Shown piece by piece: positions 10,099 to 18,139 of a DNA stretch of 64,000 bases. Under the pieces are notes generated by a model, which saw nothing but the letters and a program-made list of their open reading frames with translations, was not told the origin of the DNA and did not search any database. Origin of the DNA: Pedobacter kyonggii. GTDB taxonomy: Bacteria; Bacteroidota; Bacteroidia; Sphingobacteriales; Sphingobacteriaceae. Numbering within the stretch: position 1 is the stretch's first letter; each line of letters starts with the position of its first letter. The translations under genes were made by a program, and so were the position numbers. The DNA lies in assembly GCF_004310665.1 (NCBI RefSeq), contig NZ_SIXF01000021.1:32397-96396 (forward strand), read 5' to 3'.

Positions 10099-11325
10099 TT
10101 ACTGAACACTTCCGTACAGATTGATTTCCGTGGCATTTACATAATCCAACCCACCCCAGGTTTGGGTACACTCATATCTGATGTAACGCACTTGCTGGGC
10201 TGCACGAGGCATCCTGAAATTGACGCCCTTGGCTACAAAATCCTTATCGGCAGCATTGGCCTGGTTGGGCGCTAAACCTGATGGCGGATTCGGGAAAACA
10301 AAATTACCAAGGTTAACCCAGTCACCTGCAACAGTTCCCTCGGCCGAATTGCTAGGCAAGGTTACATCAACAGGATTGGTTTTATTTGAGCCCCAAAGAG
10401 TAAACTTGCGGGTGTTTTGATAGCCATAAAAATCAGATGGTCTCTGCCAGATTACAAAGCGGCTTATTTTTGCCGATACACCAAGGCCAAAAGTACCTAT
10501 GCTTTTAGGCGAACTTAAAGTATGCCATCCCGGATCGCCGAGGTTACCATCAAAGAAATAGCGGAATTCCCAACCATACCCAATTGTGGCATCACTTGGT
10601 AAACGATACGTAGACATTTTGCTCTTATCCAACAAGGTTTCGAATAATGGTGTAACTGTTTTGATCACCGTGTCGGAAGTATTGCCAAAACGGTCCTTGG
10701 TATATACCCCCACTTTGTAGGGAACCGGATTAAGGTTCCTGATGGATACATCAATGGTATCTGAACTTACATATTCGGGTTCCTGTTCGTCAAACGTTTT
10801 TGTTTTATCGTTAAACACCAAAAGGTGAACGGAAAGCGATGCCCTGTTTTTGTTCAGTCCGAAGAAATTGGCTCCTCCAAAGTCGGCTGTAATGTTAAAG
10901 CCGGTATTCACGGCAATATAATTCGGGGTTTTAGGGTGCACTTTGACCACAACCGGATCAGACATTACATTGGCGCGGCTTACCGCATATAGTGTAACCT
11001 CGTAATCTTTTTCCTTTGCAAACCCATCTACCATAACCGTATCGGTATAATAGCTGGATTTGGTTTCTCTTACACGGTTATCGTTAATAGAATAACGTGC
11101 CAACACGTATAAAAGGTTTTTCGAATTGGGTAGAGTATAGGTAATCCTGGCAGCACCGTCAATGTTCTCAACTTTGGCATTGCTTACCGGCCCTGGTTTT
11201 GTCATATCGTCAGAAACGGCTTCGAAACCATTTTCTGCTGTTTTACAAGAAGCAAAAAACATAGTGACCAAGGCTGTTGCCAACATCAAAAACACGAGGC
11301 TTTTTCTGTAATTAATTTTTTTCAT
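10099..11325 (-). CDS. DUF4959/DUF5126/DUF5000-type surface lipoprotein
   Basis: A 408-residue lipoprotein (Cys27 in FFASCK). The domain style matches proteins annotated with DUF4959 (about 35-135, starting PGPVSNAKVENIDGAARITY), DUF5126 (about 140-235) and a DUF5000 discoidin-like C-terminal domain with GYGWEFRYFFDGNLGDPGWH and RFVIWQRPSDFYG. The C-terminus YIRYECTQTWGG resembles the end of the neighbouring lipoprotein, which suggests the two share a carbohydrate-binding fold and perhaps a common origin. It is 39 bp after SusD and likely forms part of the surface glycan-binding complex. Domain names are from memory of the families. Confidence 0.78.
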   Translation of the reverse strand: MKKINYRKSLVFLMLATALVTMFFASCKTAENGFEAVSDDMTKPGPVSNAKVENIDGAARITYTLPNSKNLLYVLARYSINDNRVRETKSSYYTDTVMVDGFAKEKDYEVTLYAVSRANVMSDPVVVKVHPKTPNYIAVNTGFNITADFGGANFFGLNKNRASLSVHLLVFNDKTKTFDEQEPEYVSSDTIDVSIRNLNPVPYKVGVYTKDRFGNTSDTVIKTVTPLFETLLDKSKMSTYRLPSDATIGYGWEFRYFFDGNLGDPGWHTLSSPKSIGTFGLGVSAKISRFVIWQRPSDFYGYQNTRKFTLWGSNKTNPVDVTLPSNSAEGTVAGDWVNLGNFVFPNPPSGLAPNQANAADKDFVAKGVNFRMPRAAQQVRYIRYECTQTWGGLDYVNATEINLYGSVQ

Positions 11326-11364
11326 AATCTATAATTGAATATTCATCTGCAAAATTGACTTTAT

Positions 11365-13320
11365 CTACCAGAACGGGTTCTGTGCCAGGTTTTCGTTGAT
11401 CACCACTTCCGAATTTATGATCGGCCAGAAATAGTCCTTTAAACCAAAAAACGGTACGGCAACAGTCCTCGGGCGATAATAATTTACCGCACTGCCTTCG
11501 TTTACGTTCCAGCCCTGCAATGGCCTGCTCAATACACCTTGCAACTCTTTCCAGCGGCGTAAGTCCCAGCCACTCTGGCCCTCAAAACACAATTCTATCC
11601 GCCTTTCCTGGTGGATAATCTCACGTCGGCCATCTTTAGTATCTGGTTTGGTTGGATTTTTTGAATAGGTTTGCCAAGAGGTGGTAACGCCTTGCAAACC
11701 CGCCCTGCTGCGCACTTTATCTACCCAGGATAGGATTTCAGCTTTAGATGCAGTACCTTCTTCGTTTAATGCCTCTGCATAAAGCAGGTACAGACCACCA
11801 AGGCGCACGACGGGCAGATAAAATGTTTCGAACTGGATACCATTGTTCATGATAGACAGGTAAGGTACCAGTTTTTTAGGCCAGTATCCGGTAATGTTGG
11901 TTGCAAACTGGCTTTTTGGTCCGGCTATTGCAAATGGCCCTCTTCCCTGCACATAAAAAGCATCGCTTTCGTTCCGTTTATCGTTTCCGAACCAGATTCC
12001 TCCATCAAAACCCAAATCGGCATAAAACCTTGGTTCACGGTTAAAATTCGCTTTTGCAGTTTCATAACCCAGTTTGATGTACGATTTGTTCGCATCATCA
12101 CCAAACTGCGGTGTATTGCGGTCCGAATAATCGAAAATACCAGTATTATCCTCGTTGATCGGCACACCATTTTTGGTGTAAAACAGTTCGGTGGTAGAAA
12201 GCGGCACCGACCAGTTAGACGGCTGCTCATTACCAAACGAAACGGCATCAGAGCTCAGTTTTGGAAACACATAGCCCTGATAATCGAACCCATACTGTGA
12301 GCCCCAGATCAGTTCAGGATTTTGATCACGTTTTTCGGCAATTACCATTTGAATGGTGAGTACACGTTTCAATTGATCAGAAACATTTTCTACTTTATTG
12401 GTTGGCACCAGGTTGTACAAGGCACCACCTTGAGCAACAAACTCATCTATGGCTGCTTTACATGCTTTTGCTGCCAGACTCCATTTTTGTGGATCAACAG
12501 CAGTAGAAAACAGGTTTTTACCATCTTTATCTCTAAAACTTGCAAAATCGGGATTACCGTTAAACAAGGGACTTGCAGCAGTAGTTAGCGCCTCTGCCTT
12601 TAAAGCCAGCCCCATCGATTTAGTGGTACGGCCATACTCTAAAAGTGGATTTACAACAGCGGATGGCAGATCGGGAATGGCCTCGTTGAGCAATTGATCT
12701 ACATAAGCGAAAGATTCATCAACGGTTGAGCGTTTGGCTTTTGTATCTTCGATCGACCCGTCAATTGGGCGGTTTTCTTTAATCAATACAATGGGGCCAT
12801 ATAACCTGATGAGGTAATAGTGGTAATAAGCCTTTAAAAATTTAATTTCGGCAATCCATCTCTTCTTTTCATCATCTTTCAGATCGAAAGGTTTGTTGAT
12901 GTTTTCGAGCATAATGTTACACCTTCTTAGTGCCACATAAATGTTCTGGCCACCGTTATTGCCGGTCCAATAATCGATTACCGGGTTTGATACATTCTGT
13001 ACCCCTCCCCTGATCAGTTTAAAACCCGCACCTGTGATTTTATTGAAAGGGTTATCATCCAGATTGGGATATATAATTTCAGAAGAAGTTACAAAACCCA
13101 CATTGTTTACCACTTCGCGATTTAGCGACTGAAAGGTATTGTAACACCCGAAAAGGTAATTTTCGGCTTCATTCCTGTTCGAAAAAGCATAATCAAGGGT
13201 ACCAACGTTATTGGGAACAACATCCAGGTATTTTTTACATGATGTGCCTGCGATACAAAGCACAAGCAGACAGATCAGTCTATAATAGAATTTCATATCT
13301 CTAATTTTTTCTGTTTTCAT
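11365..13320 (-). CDS. SusD/RagB-family nutrient-binding lipoprotein 1
   Basis: The glycan-capturing partner of the SusC channel below, anchored outside the outer membrane. It has a lipobox with Cys28 (IAGTSCKKYLDVVPNN), the helical TPR-like repeats typical of SusD, and the conserved C-terminal region IHQERRIELCFEGQSGWDLRRWKEL. At 651 residues it is longer than the usual 480-580. Its start codon shares a base with the SusC stop (TAATG at 13318-13322), which implies translational coupling. A second Met at 13296 (MKFYYR) would also give a good signal peptide, so the true start is either of the two. The C-terminal PRTVAVPFFGLKDYFWPI then NPFW is typical of the family. Confidence 0.93.
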   Translation of the reverse strand: MKTEKIRDMKFYYRLICLLVLCIAGTSCKKYLDVVPNNVGTLDYAFSNRNEAENYLFGCYNTFQSLNREVVNNVGFVTSSEIIYPNLDDNPFNKITGAGFKLIRGGVQNVSNPVIDYWTGNNGGQNIYVALRRCNIMLENINKPFDLKDDEKKRWIAEIKFLKAYYHYYLIRLYGPIVLIKENRPIDGSIEDTKAKRSTVDESFAYVDQLLNEAIPDLPSAVVNPLLEYGRTTKSMGLALKAEALTTAASPLFNGNPDFASFRDKDGKNLFSTAVDPQKWSLAAKACKAAIDEFVAQGGALYNLVPTNKVENVSDQLKRVLTIQMVIAEKRDQNPELIWGSQYGFDYQGYVFPKLSSDAVSFGNEQPSNWSVPLSTTELFYTKNGVPINEDNTGIFDYSDRNTPQFGDDANKSYIKLGYETAKANFNREPRFYADLGFDGGIWFGNDKRNESDAFYVQGRGPFAIAGPKSQFATNITGYWPKKLVPYLSIMNNGIQFETFYLPVVRLGGLYLLYAEALNEEGTASKAEILSWVDKVRSRAGLQGVTTSWQTYSKNPTKPDTKDGRREIIHQERRIELCFEGQSGWDLRRWKELQGVLSRPLQGWNVNEGSAVNYYRPRTVAVPFFGLKDYFWPIINSEVVINENLAQNPFW

Positions 13321-16300
13321 TATAAATTCACATTTAAACCGAAATTGAATACTTTCTGGATCGGATAAGCGAACCCATTGCCGCCCAGTTCAGGATCCCA
13401 CATTTTAAATTTACTCCAGGTAACCAGGTTGAGGCCATTCAGGTAAAAGCGGCAATTTGAAAGCCTCAAGGTTTTTAATATGCCTTTAGGAAGGGTATAA
13501 CCAATTTCTACCGATTTTAACCTAATAAAACTTCCATCTCTTAACCACCATGAGCTGGGCTGCAGGTTATTGGCCACTACAGCTGAGCTGGTACCCAAAC
13601 GTGGATAGGTGGCGAACAGATCTTGATTTTCTTCTGACCAATGGCTATCGGCAAAAGATTGCAATACCTGCGCCCTACCTTCTACATAGGCTACGTTACG
13701 TTCAAGAAAAGGACTCGTTTTTCTAGGGTCGATAAAGAAAGATACCCTGGCCTGCCCTTGAAAAAATGCCGAAAGGTCGAATCCTTTATAACCTGTTGAG
13801 AAACCAAAACCATATACAATTTCTGGTGTGCTTGGGTAGCCCATAAATGCCATATCAAGATCGTCTATGCGGCCATCGCCGTTTAAATCGCGGTATTTAA
13901 TATCACCACCTCTTGGTATGGCACCAGTAATTACATTATTATAGGCATCGCTGGTATTAAACTGCTGGGAAGGAGAGTTTTTCACCTCCGCATCATCTAC
14001 AAACAAACGTTCGGCAATATAGCCATAGCCCCTGCTGATCGGCTGGCCGATAAAATGCCTCCATGTTTCAGGGTAGTTGGGCTCCTCGATGTAGGAATAT
14101 TTATTGGTTGAATAAGTAAAGTTTCCACGGATTGAACTCCAAAGGCCATTATTAAAGGTTTTCTTATAATCGAGAGATAGATCAATCCCTTTAGAATCTA
14201 CTTCACCCAGATTGGTTAACACATCGGTTTCGAAACCTTCGGTAGCTGGGATATTACGTTTACGTAAAATATCGTAACGGTGGTTTTTATAAAACTCGGC
14301 AATGATGTTGAAGTTTTTTAACAGGGTAATTTCTCCCGCTAAGTTGGTCTGTCTTGATGTTTCCCAGGTAATGTTAGAGTTTGCATAACTCCTGATGGAT
14401 ACCCCATTAAGCTGGTTTCCGTTGTTGATGCCGAACTGTGCAAAATTACCACCGTTCAGGTTAACATCCGAAAGGTAGAAAAAGCGTTGCGAGCCGATGG
14501 CATCGTTACCCACCAAACCATGACTAAAACGTATTTTTAATCGGTTAACAATATCGTTCTTAGGCCAGAATACTTCGTTTGTTGGCACCCATGCACCACC
14601 AATGGTAGGAAAAAACCCAAACCTGTGGTTTGAAGAAAAGCGTTCAGATCCGTTTAGTCCAAAATTAAATTCTACAAAGTACCGATCTTTAAATGAATAT
14701 GTTGCCCTGCCTGCCACACCCATGTTGCGGAAAGGCAACGAATATGGCAATGTGGTGGTATTGGTTCTTGGGTCTTTCGCACTCGAATACAAAGTCTGCT
14801 GTGCAGTACCAATGATGGTTGAGCTTACGGTATGATTTCCAAATTTCCGGGTATAATCCAAAGCCCCCTGAAAATAGAAAAATGAGTTGGCGTTAGGTTC
14901 ACTCCTATTGTATACCAGATATTCTGTCGGAACATTACTGGCTATATTGTTTTTTGGATTGAGCCAGGTCAGCGCGTAAGTATTGGCCACTTTATCGTAA
15001 CTGTCGGCACTATAAAAATAAGGCGAGTAGGCTAACTGCGAATCGAAATAAGAATACCTGTTGGTATTGAAAACCGTTCTCAGTTTAAGTCCTTCGGTAA
15101 TGAATTTAAAATCTTGGTTAAGCTCCAACTGTGCAGACATACGCGATTCCGAAGAACTTTTATGTCCTTTTAAAAGCTGCGCATAAGGATTTCCGTTGGG
15201 GTAAAGGATACTGTTATTTTTGGTACCATCAGGCCCGCCCACGTTTCCGAACAAGATATGGTTTGCGCCTGCATTTGCCGCATCAGCAGGATAGTAGGCA
15301 GGGAATAAAACCGGACTTGCATGAGAGGCAATTGCATATAAATCAGAAGCAAAAGAGCCGTCTAAAGTAATGGGGCCGTTGTAATCACTAAAGGTACCCG
15401 AAAGCCTCACAATGAGTTCGGTTGTTTTGCTCAGGTTTATATTGATGTTAGAGCGTAACTGGTAATTTTTAAAATTAACGTTGTTCTCGTTATTATTGCG
15501 GATATCCGTTTTTAAGATCCCGTTATCAATATTATACGAACCCGAAATGTAATACTTGGCCACGCCACCGCCCCCGCTAATACTTAAATTATTTCGCTGG
15601 GTGCTGGCCCTATCTTTAAACAGCATATCAATCCAGTTCACTGCTGGATATACATATTGATTGCTACCGGGACTACCATTAATTGTAGCGCGGGTATTGT
15701 TTATTTTGGTTTGGTTAAAGGGCAAAGGCAAAGATGGATTACGTGTTAAGGAAGCTTCGTTAAAAAGTTCCATATACTGGATCGGATCTACCAAATTAAG
15801 GGTCTGGGTAGATTGTGATAAGGAATACTCTGAGCGGAAATTAATTTTAGCCTTCCCTTCCCTACCTTCTTTTGTACTGACCAAAATTACGCCATTGGCA
15901 CCACGTGCACCATAAAGTGCTGTAGCACTGGCATCTTTTAATATCGAAAAACTGGCAATATCATCGGGCTGTAAACGGGCAAGATCGTTTGGCGTTAGTT
16001 CAACGTTATCGATCAAAATCAATGGATCTTGCTTATAACCAAATGTGGTTACCCCCCTGATAAAAAAGGAAGCATTATCCTGCCCCGGCTGCCCGCTGCG
16101 TTGGTAGGCAATAATACCGGCGGCCTGCCCCGCAAGTGCCGCGGTAAGGTTACTGGCAGGGATCTTTAAATCGCCGGGTTTAATGGTGGTTACAGAGCCT
16201 ACAACAGCTTCTTTTCGCTGTTTCTGCCCCATCGCGGTAATTACAACCTCATCAGCCATCACTACCACCGACTCTTTTAAAACCACATTATATACCGTGC

Positions 16301-16619
16301 TTTCGGTTACTACAATCCGTTTTGCGGTATAACCTACCAATGCTACACGGAGCGCACCGCCTTTGGCAACATCGATCACAAACTTACCGTTGTTATCGGT
16401 CTGTGTACCGGTTTTAGTGTTTTCAACAGTGATGGTTACACCTGGTAGAGCTACACCTGTGGTATCTTTAACGGTTCCGGTAACAGTTGTTTTGGTTTGC
16501 GCAGTTACCTGCAAACCCAGAAAAGCAAAAAACAAAAACGGGATGCACTTTAACACATTTGGAAAAACATGTTTTCGGCAGAGCCACCTAATGTCTGAAT
16601 TAGTAAAAAATGACTTCAT
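13320..16619 (-). CDS. SusC/RagA TonB-dependent outer-membrane transporter 1
   Basis: A 1099-residue outer-membrane channel that imports oligosaccharides captured by SusD. The signal peptide ends near residue 41 (LQVTAQ). A CarboxypepD_reg-like domain follows (about 43-125, VTGTVKDTTGVALPGVTI), then the plug with the SusC signature DPLILIDNVELTPND and ILKDASATALYGARGANGVI, and then the 22-strand barrel. There is no N-terminal STN domain, which fits control by the AraC regulator next door rather than by a sigma/FecR pair. It is the first gene of the eight-gene operon ending with GH36. The N-terminus is long (basic residues before the hydrophobic core), and no nearer start is obviously better. 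Confidence 0.95.
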   Translation of the reverse strand: MKSFFTNSDIRWLCRKHVFPNVLKCIPFLFFAFLGLQVTAQTKTTVTGTVKDTTGVALPGVTITVENTKTGTQTDNNGKFVIDVAKGGALRVALVGYTAKRIVVTESTVYNVVLKESVVVMADEVVITAMGQKQRKEAVVGSVTTIKPGDLKIPASNLTAALAGQAAGIIAYQRSGQPGQDNASFFIRGVTTFGYKQDPLILIDNVELTPNDLARLQPDDIASFSILKDASATALYGARGANGVILVSTKEGREGKAKINFRSEYSLSQSTQTLNLVDPIQYMELFNEASLTRNPSLPLPFNQTKINNTRATINGSPGSNQYVYPAVNWIDMLFKDRASTQRNNLSISGGGGVAKYYISGSYNIDNGILKTDIRNNNENNVNFKNYQLRSNININLSKTTELIVRLSGTFSDYNGPITLDGSFASDLYAIASHASPVLFPAYYPADAANAGANHILFGNVGGPDGTKNNSILYPNGNPYAQLLKGHKSSSESRMSAQLELNQDFKFITEGLKLRTVFNTNRYSYFDSQLAYSPYFYSADSYDKVANTYALTWLNPKNNIASNVPTEYLVYNRSEPNANSFFYFQGALDYTRKFGNHTVSSTIIGTAQQTLYSSAKDPRTNTTTLPYSLPFRNMGVAGRATYSFKDRYFVEFNFGLNGSERFSSNHRFGFFPTIGGAWVPTNEVFWPKNDIVNRLKIRFSHGLVGNDAIGSQRFFYLSDVNLNGGNFAQFGINNGNQLNGVSIRSYANSNITWETSRQTNLAGEITLLKNFNIIAEFYKNHRYDILRKRNIPATEGFETDVLTNLGEVDSKGIDLSLDYKKTFNNGLWSSIRGNFTYSTNKYSYIEEPNYPETWRHFIGQPISRGYGYIAERLFVDDAEVKNSPSQQFNTSDAYNNVITGAIPRGGDIKYRDLNGDGRIDDLDMAFMGYPSTPEIVYGFGFSTGYKGFDLSAFFQGQARVSFFIDPRKTSPFLERNVAYVEGRAQVLQSFADSHWSEENQDLFATYPRLGTSSAVVANNLQPSSWWLRDGSFIRLKSVEIGYTLPKGILKTLRLSNCRFYLNGLNLVTWSKFKMWDPELGGNGFAYPIQKVFNFGLNVNL

Positions 16620-16810
16620 AAATTATTTGGTTAGTAGTTAAAAATTGTTTGATTTTGATTCTCAGTTGTATCCATCGTTTGATGTTCTAGATATATTCAA
16701 TAGCGTTTATCACACGACGGATTGTAGCAGCACTAGGATTTTAGATATGACTGTCATAATCGAGTTTATATTTGGAACTGTAAACTTAGGGTAGGAAAAT
16801 CCCGTTACAA

Positions 16811-16840
16811 ATGGATAAATACAAAAAAATGATGGATTAT
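16811..16840 (-). promoter_or_regulatory. Direct-repeat operator in the SusC1-AraC intergenic region
   Basis: ATGGATAAA (16811-16819) and ATGGATTAT (16832-16840) are 21 bp apart, matching the pairs upstream of the MFS gene and SusC 2. The site lies 192 bp above SusC 1 and 170 bp below the AraC start, so it could serve either gene. I found no clear TAnnTTTG on the minus strand here. On the plus strand TATATTTG at 16767-16774 could be a -7 element for the regulator gene. The remainder of 16620-17009 shows no gene. Confidence 0.55.
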
Positions 16841-17009
16841 ATGACCATCGGAAAAGATTCTCCAGATTGCATAAAATATTTATCATTTTTTATCGCCTCC
16901 ATTATAGTTATTGAATTGAAAACACTTATTTTGCGTTAATAAAGTACTATATGCAAGGCCGAGGTTGAAAGGAACTGCATTTACTGCTTATAATTCCTCA
17001 ACCGTCATT

Positions 17010-17909
17010 ATGGAGCAAAAAATCATTGAGCCCAGAAAAAAAATCAAAGAGGGCTTCATCGGACAAAAACGTATAGTCATCCCTCCGAACATCAGGAAGA
17101 AAATCCTCAACAACAAAGTCGCAAAAACCTTTTATCTGACAGCGATCGGCCATTATCCCCGTGCGACCAACCACCATATCGAACGCAAATCGGGCAGCAG
17201 GGACTATATCTTTCTATATTGCACTGAAGGCTTCGGCTACATCAATATCCTGGGCAAAAAACTATTGCTGAGCCCAAATTCCTATTATATAATCCCCAGA
17301 AATATCAGCCACCAGTACCAAAGCCACGAAAGTAATCCATGGAGTATCTTTTGGGCTCATTTTAGCGGTGAGATTGCTGAAAATATTTTTGACCGCTTTG
17401 CTGACGGCAACCTTACGCAGGTTCAGGAGATTCCATTTGTAGAAACCCGGATTAAACAGTTCAACTTGATCTATACGCTTTTGGAGCGTAGTGTAGATGA
17501 TAAAGACATGGAAATCATCAACATCAAGCTATTAAATTTTATTTCCTCTTTCATTTATTACAAAGACCTTGACCCAGATGTATACAACATAGATTCCATT
17601 AGCAAATCCATCGTGTACATGAAGAAAAACCTGAGGAAAAAATTCTCTGTTGAAGATCTGGCCCATGAGCAAAACTTATCGGCGTCCCACTACCTTCGCT
17701 CTTTTAGGCAAAAAACGGGCAGTTCCCCCATTAATTATTTCAATCAGCTTAAGATACAGGAATCCTGCCAATACCTGTATTTTAGCGATATGAATATTAA
17801 GGAGATCTGTGCAGAACTCGGTTTTTCAGACCAGTATTACTTCTCTCGGCTGTTCAAACAGATTACCGGTAGCTCACCCTCCCAGTATAAAAAATTACAC
17901 AAAAGGTAA
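17010..17909 (+). CDS. AraC-family transcriptional regulator of the glycan loci
   Basis: A 299-residue regulator with an N-terminal cupin sugar-binding domain (about 35-150, including YIFLYCTEGFGYINI and SPNSYYIIPRNISHQY) and a C-terminal double helix-turn-helix (about 200-299, with FSVEDLAHEQNLSASHYLRSF and IKEICAELGFSDQYYFSRLF). The ATG at 17010 is chosen over an upstream TTG at 16965, which would add 15 residues unlike the family. The gene is divergent from SusC 1. Sharing of a 21-bp direct-repeat motif by three transporter promoters nearby suggests that this protein binds there and activates them in response to a sugar. Regulation and ligand are inferred. A terminator follows at 18025. 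Confidence 0.9.
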   Translation: MEQKIIEPRKKIKEGFIGQKRIVIPPNIRKKILNNKVAKTFYLTAIGHYPRATNHHIERKSGSRDYIFLYCTEGFGYINILGKKLLLSPNSYYIIPRNISHQYQSHESNPWSIFWAHFSGEIAENIFDRFADGNLTQVQEIPFVETRIKQFNLIYTLLERSVDDKDMEIINIKLLNFISSFIYYKDLDPDVYNIDSISKSIVYMKKNLRKKFSVEDLAHEQNLSASHYLRSFRQKTGSSPINYFNQLKIQESCQYLYFSDMNIKEICAELGFSDQYYFSRLFKQITGSSPSQYKKLHKR

Positions 17910-18024
17910 TCAAAAGACAGCGCCCCCTTAGTAAATTGCGCCTGAGAACGAAATTTCAAAATTGCTCTCCTATCTGGTCAGCATCAAAGGAAATTTTTAG
18001 CATAAGTCACGCTGACCAACAATG

Positions 18025-18060
18025 GAAAAGGCAATTTCCGTTTCCGAAAACTGCCTTTTC
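18025..18060 (+). terminator. Intrinsic terminator after araC gene
   Basis: The 9-bp stem GAAAAGGCA / TGCCTTTTC (18025-18033, 18052-18060) runs into a T-rich tail. It sits between the convergent ends of the regulator and the PQQ dehydrogenase gene and could work on both strands. A further 7-bp inverted repeat, GGTCAGC / GCTGACC, spans 17976-18017. Confidence 0.6.
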
Positions 18061-18139
18061 TTCTAAAAATAACGACGGCTTAAAAAATTATTCAACTTAT
18101 AGAAGGCTGATCAGGGGTTAACGTTTGACCCGATAAAAT

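Noticed and set aside
17936-18121. A 61-codon frame after the AraC gene
   Set aside because: It begins at a non-ATG codon in terminator DNA and crosses the hairpin at 18025-18060.
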